Origin: Methanosphaera sp.
GTDB lineage: Archaea > Methanobacteriota > Methanobacteria > Methanobacteriales > Methanobacteriaceae
DNA length: 22,736 nucleotides
Direction: 5' to 3'
Assembly: GCA_013330915.1 (NCBI GenBank)
Contig: DUHK01000067.1
Location: forward strand, 1 to 22,736
Below the pieces are notes generated by a model. The model was given only the letters and a program-made list of their open reading frames with translations, was not told the origin of the DNA and ran no database searches. Each line of letters begins with the position of its first letter. Within the stretch, counting starts at the first letter, position 1. Position numbers and translations under genes: made by a program. Of this stretch, positions 15,109 through 21,363 are shown one piece after another.

Positions 15109-15308
15109 ATTATTTTTCCCTATAAATTTTTACTGTATATGTTTATGTTCTTTAAACGATTTATCTTTTATTATTTTTAATATTTCATCAATTTTTTAAA
15201 AAAATCCCATATACTTAAAAGTTTTTTAATATTTTTTTCATATTTTTTATTATTATTAATCCGTTTATAAATGAAATAAATAAATATTTAAAAAAATAAA
15301 CTATTATT

Positions 15309-15328
15309 TAGATAGATTAGATTATCTA
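15309..15328. promoter_or_regulatory. TAGATA-N8-TATCTA dyad upstream of the amino-acid ABC operon
   Basis: Inverted 6-bp arms (15309-15314 and 15323-15328) end about 12 bases before the TATA box of the ABC operon. The position suits a regulator acting beside TFB. Short arms make chance occurrence possible. Confidence 0.35.
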
Positions 15329-15340
15329 CTCTATTTAACA

Positions 15341-15356
15341 AAATTTATATATAAAT
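15341..15356 (+). promoter_or_regulatory. TATA box of the amino-acid ABC operon
   Basis: AATTTATATATAAATT is a strong archaeal TATA element that is itself palindromic. It ends 16 bases before ATG 15373, so transcription starts close to the ATG, though GGTG (15361-15365 region) could still serve as a short Shine-Dalgarno. Confidence 0.5.
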
Positions 15357-15372
15357 TACATGGTGTATTTTA

Positions 15373-16173
15373 ATGAAAAAAATAGGAATTTTAGTAGGAG
15401 TATTAGTACTCGCTCTAGCACTTGTTGCAGGAGTAAGTGCTGATGAATCTGCAGCCAACGATGACAATACTTTAATTGTCGGTTTTGATGCAGAATTCCC
15501 TCCTTACGGATTTAAAGCAGATGACGGATCCTTCACAGGATTTGATTTAGAATTAGCACAAGAAGTATGTAAAAGAAACAACTGGACTTTCAAAGCACAA
15601 CCAATCGACTGGGATGCTAAAGACAGTGAATTAAGTTCAGGAACCATTGACTGTATTTGGAACGGATTCAGTATAACTGATGAAAGAAAAGACAAATACA
15701 CCTGGTCAAAACCATACATCGATAACAAACAAGTTATTGTAGTTAAATCAGATTCTGGAATTAACAGTCTCGCAGATTTAAAAGATAAACAGGTTGAAAC
15801 ACAAAAAGATTCATCCGCATTAAGTGCTCTTCAAGGTGACAACAAAACCATTGCAGACACATTCAAAGATTTAGTACAAATTGCAGACTACAACACAGCA
15901 TTTAATGACTTAGCATCAGGAGCTTGTGATGCAGTAGCAATGGATTATAACACAGCTAAATACCAAGTAAAACAACATGGTGAAAGCACTTACAAAATCT
16001 TAGGAGAAAACATCACCTCAGAAGATTATGGTATTGGATTTAAATTAGGTAACGATGCATTAAAAGATAAAGTACAATCTACTTTAGATGAAATGCAAAA
16101 AGATGGAACTATTGCAAAAATAGCAGAAAAATATGCTGACTATGGAGTTCCTGAATCATTAATTACCGAATAA
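15373..16173 (+). CDS. Amino acid ABC transporter substrate-binding protein (SBP family 3)
   Basis: This 266-residue protein starts with a signal peptide (KK, a hydrophobic run to residue ~20, then VSA-DES as a signal peptidase I-like site). The mature part is a family 3 polar amino-acid binding protein: LIVGFDAEFPPYGFKADDGSFTGFDLELAQEV, then AQPIDWDAKDSELSSGTIDCIWNGFSITDERK, KPYIDNKQVIVV and a C-terminal GTIAKIAEKY. The Asp and Arg of the family's ligand-binding motifs (GFD.ELA and TDERK) are present, which favours glutamine, glutamate, histidine or arginine-type ligands. No lipobox cysteine is seen, so it may be held by an uncleaved helix or lie loose beneath the wall. It is the first gene of the importer operon and carries the promoter. 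Confidence 0.9.
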   Translation: MKKIGILVGVLVLALALVAGVSADESAANDDNTLIVGFDAEFPPYGFKADDGSFTGFDLELAQEVCKRNNWTFKAQPIDWDAKDSELSSGTIDCIWNGFSITDERKDKYTWSKPYIDNKQVIVVKSDSGINSLADLKDKQVETQKDSSALSALQGDNKTIADTFKDLVQIADYNTAFNDLASGACDAVAMDYNTAKYQVKQHGESTYKILGENITSEDYGIGFKLGNDALKDKVQSTLDEMQKDGTIAKIAEKYADYGVPESLITE

Positions 16174-16199
16174 TCTTATAATAAATAGGCGAATAATAT

Positions 16200-16850
16200 A
16201 TGATTTTAAGTACAGTTATATCCCAACTTTGTGAAGGAATGATAACTTCAATTGAGATATTCTTACTTACTTTATTATTCTCCATTCCTCTAGGACTACT
16301 TATTGCCGGAGGAAGGATGAGTAAATTTAAACCTCTACAATGGTTGATGAAAGTATATATATCCATTATGAGAGGTACTCCATTGATGCTACAGTTAATC
16401 GTAGTGTTCTTTGGACCTTACTATATTTTTGGTATGACTTTATCACCTGATTACAGGATGATAGCAGTTATTATTGCTTTTTCAATTAACTATGCAGCTT
16501 ATTTTGCTGAAATATTTAGAGGTGGAATTGAATCAATTCCTAAAGGTCAGTATGAAGCAGCTCAAGTTTTAGGGTATAATAAAATTGAAACATTTTTTAT
16601 AATCATCTTACCTCAAGTTATAAAAATTGTATTACCTTCAATAACTAATGAAGTAATTACACTTGTAAAAGATACATCTTTATCATTTGTAATAGCAATT
16701 CCTGAAATGTTTACAGTAGCAAAACAAATCGCAGCCGCCGATGCATCAATCAGTGCATTATTAGTAGCTGGTGTATTCTATTATGTATTTAACGTATTGG
16801 TTGCATTTATTATGGAACGTTTCGAAAAACGTTTAAGTTATTATGATTAG
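16200..16850 (+). CDS. Amino acid ABC transporter permease (HisM/GlnP type)
   Basis: This 216-residue membrane protein has about five helices and the typical polar amino-acid permease signature: IMRGTPLMLQLIVVFF (about 57-71), SINYAAYFAEIFRGGIESIPKGQYEAAQVLGYNKIETFFIIILPQ (about 95-139) with the EAA loop (Glu119-Ala-Ala, Gly125, Pro138) that docks on the ATPase. It forms a homodimeric channel with the ATPase below. ATG 16200 follows weak AGGCG. It starts 26 bp after the binding-protein gene. Its stop codon lies inside the AGGAGG ribosome site of the next gene, so translation is coupled. Confidence 0.92.
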   Translation: MILSTVISQLCEGMITSIEIFLLTLLFSIPLGLLIAGGRMSKFKPLQWLMKVYISIMRGTPLMLQLIVVFFGPYYIFGMTLSPDYRMIAVIIAFSINYAAYFAEIFRGGIESIPKGQYEAAQVLGYNKIETFFIIILPQVIKIVLPSITNEVITLVKDTSLSFVIAIPEMFTVAKQIAAADASISALLVAGVFYYVFNVLVAFIMERFEKRLSYYD

Positions 16851-16860
16851 GAGGAATATC

Positions 16861-17544
16861 ATGAGTTTATTAAAAATAAAAAATCTTAAAAAAAGTTTTG
16901 GCGACAATGAGGTTTTAAAAGATATTTCTCTTGATGTAAATGAAGGTGAAGTTTTATGTGTGATAGGACCTTCAGGTTCTGGAAAATCCACACTTTTAAG
17001 ATGCATAACCGAGCTTGAAACATATGACAGTGGGGAAATTATTTTCGATGGAACATTCGGTTTGGTATTCCAGAACTTTAATTTGTTTCCGCACCATTCA
17101 GTAATGAAAAACATTACTCATGCACCAATAAAAGTTCAAAAAAGACAAAAGAATGAAGTATACGAGGAAGCAAGAGGTCTTCTTAAAAAAATGGATTTGG
17201 CAGATAAGGAAGATGCATATCCATGTGAATTATCTGGAGGACAACAACAGCGTGTATCAATAGCTAGGGCCCTAGCAATGAATCCTGATATTTTGTTCTT
17301 TGATGAACCGACTTCAGCATTGGATCCTGAATTAACCGGGGAAATATTAAAGGTTATTAAGGATTTGGCAGCTGAAAAAATGACAATGGTAATAGTTACA
17401 CACGAAATGACTTTCGCACGAAATGTTGCTGATACAATAATATTCATGGATGATGGATATATAGTTGAAAACGGAACACCTGATGAAGTATTCTCTTCAT
17501 CAAATGAAAGAATGAAATCATTCTTGGGAAAATTTTACGATTAA
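16861..17544 (+). CDS. Amino acid ABC transporter ATP-binding protein (GlnQ type), short form
   Basis: This 227-residue ATPase powers the importer. Motifs: Walker A GPSGSGKS (36-43), Q-loop VFQNFNLFPH (69-78) with Gln71, signature LSGGQQQRVSIARAL (124-138), Walker B LFFDEPTSALD (145-155) and the H-loop VTHEM (His181). Only about seven residues separate SGEIIFDG from the Q-loop, where GlnQ proteins usually have about 20, so a segment between Walker A and the Q-loop is missing. All catalytic motifs are intact, so it is probably active. ATG 16861 is chosen over ATG 16843 because AGGAGG (16849-16854) lies 6 nt upstream of it. A hairpin terminator follows. Confidence 0.93.
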   Translation: MSLLKIKNLKKSFGDNEVLKDISLDVNEGEVLCVIGPSGSGKSTLLRCITELETYDSGEIIFDGTFGLVFQNFNLFPHHSVMKNITHAPIKVQKRQKNEVYEEARGLLKKMDLADKEDAYPCELSGGQQQRVSIARALAMNPDILFFDEPTSALDPELTGEILKVIKDLAAEKMTMVIVTHEMTFARNVADTIIFMDDGYIVENGTPDEVFSSSNERMKSFLGKFYD

Positions 17545-17558
17545 TTATTTTTTTATAA

Positions 17559-17577
17559 CACAAGATTTATTCTTGTG
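17559..17577 (+). terminator. Hairpin terminator of the amino-acid ABC operon
   Basis: CACAAGA (17559-17565) pairs with TCTTGTG (17571-17577) around TTTAT, and T-rich DNA lies on both sides. It starts 15 bases after the ATPase stop codon. Confidence 0.55.
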
Positions 17578-17632
17578 AATTATTTCTCTTTTTAAATTAA
17601 TTATTTTTCAAACAACCACTCATTTTAATAAG

Positions 17633-17643
17633 TTTTATATATT
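17633..17643 (+). promoter_or_regulatory. TATA box of the flavodoxin gene
   Basis: TTTTATATATT lies 37-47 bases before the flavodoxin ATG and predicts a short leader containing the ribosome site AGTGAT (17671-17676). Confidence 0.45.
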
Positions 17644-17679
17644 TTTTAATTAAAAACCATTATTATAAGAAGTGATAAT

Positions 17680-18147
17680 ATGACAAATAAACTTATAGCA
17701 TATTTTTCTGCAAGTGGAGTAACTAAATCCGTTGCAGAAAAAATCAAAGAAATTACTGAAGCCGATATTTTTGAAATTGAACCAAAAGAAAAATATACCT
17801 CTGCAGATTTAAACTGGAATGATAAAAACAGCAGATCCTCAATTGAAATGAATGACAAATCATCCAGGCCTGAAACCAAAAATAAGATTGATGTAAGTGG
17901 TTATGATACCATTATTATAGGTTTCCCTGTTTGGTGGTATACTGCTCCTACAATAATAAATACTTTCATTGAAGAAAACGAAGTAAAAAATAAAAATATT
18001 TACGTATTTGTAACCAGTGGAGGTACAGGAGTGGCTGGTTCATTTGATAATCTTAAAAATGAATATCCTGAAAATAACTGGGTAAACGGAATCAGACTAA
18101 GGGGAAATGAATCCGCAGATACAATCAAGGAATGGTTAAGTGAGTAA
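17680..18147 (+). CDS. Flavodoxin
   Basis: This 155-residue protein is a flavodoxin, a small FMN electron carrier. The FMN-phosphate loop is IAYFSASGVTKSVAEKI (about 6-22); GFPVWWYTAP (about 85-94) supplies the aromatic residue over the flavin; and VFVTSGGTGVAGSFDNLK (about 106-123) is the third FMN loop. It resembles the 'flavodoxin_4' type found in anaerobes. The likely role is replacing ferredoxin as a donor, perhaps under iron limitation; this is inferred from the family. ATG 17680 has AGTGAT upstream. The TIGR04076-type gene begins 20 bp after its stop and is probably co-transcribed. Confidence 0.9.
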   Translation: MTNKLIAYFSASGVTKSVAEKIKEITEADIFEIEPKEKYTSADLNWNDKNSRSSIEMNDKSSRPETKNKIDVSGYDTIIIGFPVWWYTAPTIINTFIEENEVKNKNIYVFVTSGGTGVAGSFDNLKNEYPENNWVNGIRLRGNESADTIKEWLSE

Positions 18148-18167
18148 ATCATGTTGTGGGTGTTCAT

Positions 18168-18482
18168 ATGAAAAAAGTCAGAATCACAGTAGTTCGAAAG
18201 GCACGATATGATGATTTAATTGAAAAATATGAAAATCCTATAGAACATCCATGTGATATTGAGGAAGGAAGCGTTTATGTAGCAAACGGTTGGCAAAGGC
18301 CCGATAATTTCTGTGAAAGTGCATGGGAAACAATATCTCCATTTGTCATGACATTGGCCTATGGTGGTGAAGATATCTATGAAGGCTGGATGAAAAACAA
18401 GAAATCCGCCATGATATCATGTAATGATGGATTCAGACCGGTTAGTTTTTATATTGAAACTCTTGATGAAGAAGCAGAATAA
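18168..18482 (+). CDS. TIGR04076 family protein of unknown function
   Basis: This 104-residue protein follows the TIGR04076 pattern: KKVRITVVRKARYDDLIEKY, then an HPCDIEEG turn, DNFCESAWETISPFVMTLAYGG, and SAMISCNDGFRPVSFYIETL. The three conserved cysteines (Cys in HPC, NFC and SCNDG) could bind a metal or act in redox chemistry; neither is demonstrated. ATG 18168 is preferred to GTG 18156 because GGGTG (18158-18162) lies 5 nt upstream. It follows the flavodoxin by 20 bp, so the two likely form an operon and may share a redox role. Confidence 0.7.
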   Translation: MKKVRITVVRKARYDDLIEKYENPIEHPCDIEEGSVYVANGWQRPDNFCESAWETISPFVMTLAYGGEDIYEGWMKNKKSAMISCNDGFRPVSFYIETLDEEAE

Positions 18483-18509
18483 GTTGATACAGATACAACT
18501 GTCTTTTTT
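18482..18509 (+). terminator. Weak hairpin plus T6, candidate terminator
   Basis: AGTTG/CAACT (18482-18486, 18496-18500), or the alternative ACAG/CTGT stem, precedes a T6 tract at 18504-18509. The stems are short, so the call rests mainly on the T tract. Confidence 0.35.
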
Positions 18510-18549
18510 ATATTAATATACTCTTAAGATAAGAGATAGGTATGATATT

Positions 18550-18750
18550 ATGAATCAAACAAATAAATTAGTTAATAAAATAAAGGATTTGGAAATTGAA
18601 CGTTCAGAAGAGTCAGGAAAAGACGATTCAAAAATATCCAAATCTCATTTGACGGAAGATAATCTGGATGAATACCTTGAAAAAGTAGAAACCGACGAAC
18701 ATTCAAAGGAACTTTTAGAAAAATATTTGGAAAAAAAATCCAAACAATAA
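18550..18750 (+). CDS. Small charged hypothetical protein, 66 residues
   Basis: No family is recognised. The protein is rich in Glu, Lys, Asp and Ser, has no cysteine and no hydrophobic core, and appears helical, with a coiled-coil-like C-terminal half (LTEDNLDEYLEKVETDEHSKELLEKYLEKK). AGGTATGAT (the AGG at 18537-18540) precedes ATG 18550, and the reading frame has clean methanogen codon use. The MalY-like gene begins 35 bp after its stop with its own GGGGA site, so the two are probably co-transcribed. It might be a small regulatory or binding protein; this is a guess. It could also be a non-functional short frame, but its position and ribosome site favour a real gene. Confidence 0.5.
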   Translation: MNQTNKLVNKIKDLEIERSEESGKDDSKISKSHLTEDNLDEYLEKVETDEHSKELLEKYLEKKSKQ

Positions 18751-18785
18751 AAATCATTTACAATAGTTATTGATGGGGAATTACA

Positions 18786-19946
18786 ATGAAATATGACTTT
18801 GATACAATAATTGACAGAAAAAATACAAATTCCCAAAAATGGGATTATTATGATACACAACTGCCGATGTGGTTAGGTGACATGGACTTTAAGACTGCAC
18901 CAGAAATTATTCAAAAATTGGATAAGAGAGTTCAACACGGCATATTCGGTTATGCAACAATTCCGGATGAATATTTCCAATCATATGTCGATTGGTGGGA
19001 TAGAAGACATGACTTTAAAATGAAAAAAGAGGAATTACTCTTTTCAACAGGTGTAATGCCTTCCATTGCCAGTATCATAAGGGAATTTACAAAAGAAAAC
19101 GATTTCATACTATTACAAACACCAGTATATAATTATTTTATCAAAGTTATCCTTAACAATAACAGAAAAATCATTGAAAACCAATTAAATTATGATGGTG
19201 AAACATATTCAATAGATTTTGATGACCTTGAAGAAAAGTTATCCAAAGATTCCACAAAAATGATGATTCTTTGTAATCCACACAATCCAATTGGAAAAAT
19301 ATGGACCAAAGATGAACTTGAAAAAATTGCAACTTTATGTAAAACTCATGATGTTCTTCTGGTTTCTGATGAAATACATTGTGATCTGGTAAATCCGGGT
19401 AATGAATATACACCAGTAAGCACTACAGTAAATGATTCAGACCATATTATTACCTGTTTAGCTCCAACAAAAGCATTTAACATTGCAGGGATACAAAGTT
19501 CAGTACTTCATATTCCTAACGACGAGTATTATGAAAAAATAAAATTCAGGTTGGACTTAGAGTATTCATCCAATATAAACGTGTTTTCCATTGTTGCAAC
19601 AATCACTGCGTTCAACGATAGTGAAGAATGGTTAAATCAATTAAATGAATACATATACCAGAATAAACTAATTGTGGATGATTTTCTAAAAAATGAACTT
19701 CCAACAATTAAGCTGGTTCCTTCAGATGCAACATACTTCTTATGGATGGATTGTAGTCAGATTAACATGCCATCCGATGAATTAAATGAATACATAAATG
19801 AAACATCAGGATTGATTATGGTAGCAGGAAAACATTTTGGGGATAACGGTGACACTTTCCTAAGGATTAACATTGCCTGTCCAAGGGAAATGCTTCTTGA
19901 TGGATTGAACAGATTTAAAAAAGCAATAGACACTCTAAAAAAATAA
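18786..19946 (+). CDS. PLP-dependent C-S lyase / aminotransferase, MalY/PatB family (copy 1)
   Basis: This 386-residue enzyme belongs to the fold-type I MalY/PatB class, which includes cystathionine beta-lyase and cysteine desulfhydrase as well as aminotransferases. Motifs: MWLGDMDFKTAPE (28-40), GYATIPDEYF, NPHNPIGKIW (164-173), SDEIHCDL (Asp195 for the PLP nitrogen), APTKAFNIAG (Lys229 Schiff-base lysine) and RINIACP (Arg360 for the substrate carboxylate). It uses LG where the family usually has VA in WVADMDF, and KAF where KTF is usual. The active-site residues are intact. GGGGA precedes ATG 18786. It is probably co-transcribed with the small protein upstream. A paralogue follows 127 bp later. 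Reaction direction and substrate are open; liberation of sulfide or homocysteine would suit the sulfur genes nearby. Confidence 0.85.
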   Translation: MKYDFDTIIDRKNTNSQKWDYYDTQLPMWLGDMDFKTAPEIIQKLDKRVQHGIFGYATIPDEYFQSYVDWWDRRHDFKMKKEELLFSTGVMPSIASIIREFTKENDFILLQTPVYNYFIKVILNNNRKIIENQLNYDGETYSIDFDDLEEKLSKDSTKMMILCNPHNPIGKIWTKDELEKIATLCKTHDVLLVSDEIHCDLVNPGNEYTPVSTTVNDSDHIITCLAPTKAFNIAGIQSSVLHIPNDEYYEKIKFRLDLEYSSNINVFSIVATITAFNDSEEWLNQLNEYIYQNKLIVDDFLKNELPTIKLVPSDATYFLWMDCSQINMPSDELNEYINETSGLIMVAGKHFGDNGDTFLRINIACPREMLLDGLNRFKKAIDTLKK

Positions 19947-19967
19947 TTTCTGAAAAGCTTTCAGAAA
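19947..19967. terminator. 9-bp hairpin between the two MalY-like genes
   Basis: TTTCTGAAA (19947-19955) and TTTCAGAAA (19959-19967) pair around AGC, directly after the copy 1 stop codon. An A tract, not a T tract, follows, so it may be a mRNA 3'-end hairpin or a processing or regulatory site rather than a classical terminator. Confidence 0.4.
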
Positions 19968-20073
19968 AAAATCAAGTAAATTACCATCAAGACTAATACT
20001 TAATAAACTATAATGTAAACACCCTTTAACTATCCTTATTTTTTTTGATACTTCTTTTTTGGAGAGTAAAAAT

Positions 20074-21231
20074 ATGAAATATGATTTTGATACTATTATA
20101 GATAGAAAAAATACAGCATCAGCAAAATGGGATTATTTTGACACACAATTACCTATGTGGGTAGCTGATATGGATTTTAAGGTTGCACCAGAGATTATTG
20201 AAGCACTTACACTGAGGGTTCAGCATGGAGTTTTCGGTTATGCCCTAATCCCTGATGAATTTTTTAACGCATATATTAAATGGTGGGATAAAAAACATAA
20301 TTTTAAGATGAAAAAGGAAAATCTTCTCTTTTCTGTTGGGGTTATGCCTTCAATATCCAGTATTATAAGGGCACTTACCAAAGAAAACGATTGCATACTC
20401 ATACAAACACCTGTTTATCACATATTTTTCAAGGTAGTTTTGGACAACAACAGAAAGGTCATAGAAAACAAACTACTTTATGATGGAAAAGGATATTCAA
20501 TAGATTTCGAAGATTTGGAAGAGAAACTGGCTGATGTAAATACCACCATGATGTTACTTTGTAATCCTCATAATCCCATAGGTAAAATATGGGGTAAGGA
20601 TGAATTGGAAAGGATTGCATTCTTATGCAAAAAACACGATGTTATTCTGATATCTGATGAAATACATTGTGACCTGGTAGATCCCGGAAAAAATTACATA
20701 TCACTGGAAAGCATAGGGGATAGTTATGATAATGTCATCACAACTCTGGCACCCACTAAGACATTTAACATAGCAGGAATACAAAGTTCTGTGGTGCACG
20801 TAAAAAATGGACAACTACGTGATAAAATACAGAAAAGGTTGGAATTAGATGATTCATCACATATAAATGTTTTTTCCATAGTTGCAACAATAACAGCCTT
20901 CAATGAATGTGAAGAATGGTTAAATCAATTAAATGAATACATCTATCAAAACAAGTTGCTGGTTAATGATTTTCTGAAAAAAGAACTGCCAATGGTGGAA
21001 TTAGTTCCATCCAATGCCACATATCTTCTATGGTTGGATTGCAGTAAAATAAAACTAAAATCAGAGGAATTAGCAGAACACATCAATAAAAGTACAGGTC
21101 TTCTTTTATCACCAGGTAAGCAGTTTGGCCAAAACGGTGATGATTTCCAGAGACTCAACATTGCTTGTCCAAAAGAAATGCTTCTCGATGGATTGAACAG
21201 ATTAAAAGAAGCAATAATGAGTATTGAATAA
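20074..21231 (+). CDS. PLP-dependent C-S lyase / aminotransferase, MalY/PatB family (copy 2)
   Basis: This 385-residue paralogue of the preceding gene is about 70-75% identical by eye over the first 100 residues. It has the canonical MWVADMDFK (28-36), NPHNPIGKIW, SDEIHCDL and APTKTFNIAG (Schiff-base Lys), and RLNIACP near the end. ATG 20074 is chosen over TTG 20061 because GGAGAG (20061-20066) lies 7 nt upstream. The gene has its own upstream region (19968-20073) with a TATA-like ACTTAATAAACTATAA, so it may be expressed separately from copy 1. It ends at a T9 tract. It is closer to the family consensus than copy 1, so it is more likely to keep the ancestral activity. The substrate is not known. 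Confidence 0.87.
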   Translation: MKYDFDTIIDRKNTASAKWDYFDTQLPMWVADMDFKVAPEIIEALTLRVQHGVFGYALIPDEFFNAYIKWWDKKHNFKMKKENLLFSVGVMPSISSIIRALTKENDCILIQTPVYHIFFKVVLDNNRKVIENKLLYDGKGYSIDFEDLEEKLADVNTTMMLLCNPHNPIGKIWGKDELERIAFLCKKHDVILISDEIHCDLVDPGKNYISLESIGDSYDNVITTLAPTKTFNIAGIQSSVVHVKNGQLRDKIQKRLELDDSSHINVFSIVATITAFNECEEWLNQLNEYIYQNKLLVNDFLKKELPMVELVPSNATYLLWLDCSKIKLKSEELAEHINKSTGLLLSPGKQFGQNGDDFQRLNIACPKEMLLDGLNRLKEAIMSIE

Positions 21232-21237
21232 TACACA

Positions 21238-21246
21238 TTTTTTTTT
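21238..21246 (+). terminator. Nine-T terminator after MalY-like copy 2
   Basis: A T9 tract begins 7 bases after the stop codon, with no hairpin seen. Confidence 0.45.
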
Positions 21247-21284
21247 GAATATGTTTAAGCATTTTCATTTATCTTTTTTTATCG

Positions 21285-21300
21285 TTGAATCCTGATTCAA
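21285..21300. promoter_or_regulatory. TTGAATC-CT-GATTCAA dyad upstream of the HerA-like ATPase
   Basis: Seven-base perfect arms around CT lie about 20 bases upstream of a TATA-like TTATAAAATA (21321-21330) and about 64 bases before the ATPase ATG. The GATTC core makes a chance match less likely than pure AT repeats. Confidence 0.4.
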
Positions 21301-21363
21301 TTAAATATTTTAATAGTAACTTATAAAATAATAAACAAATAAGTCATACATGGGGAAATCAAA

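Noticed and set aside
20059..20073. TTG 20059 as the start of the second MalY-like gene
   Set aside because: GGAGAG at 20061-20066 falls 7 nt before ATG 20074, and the paralogue aligns from that ATG.
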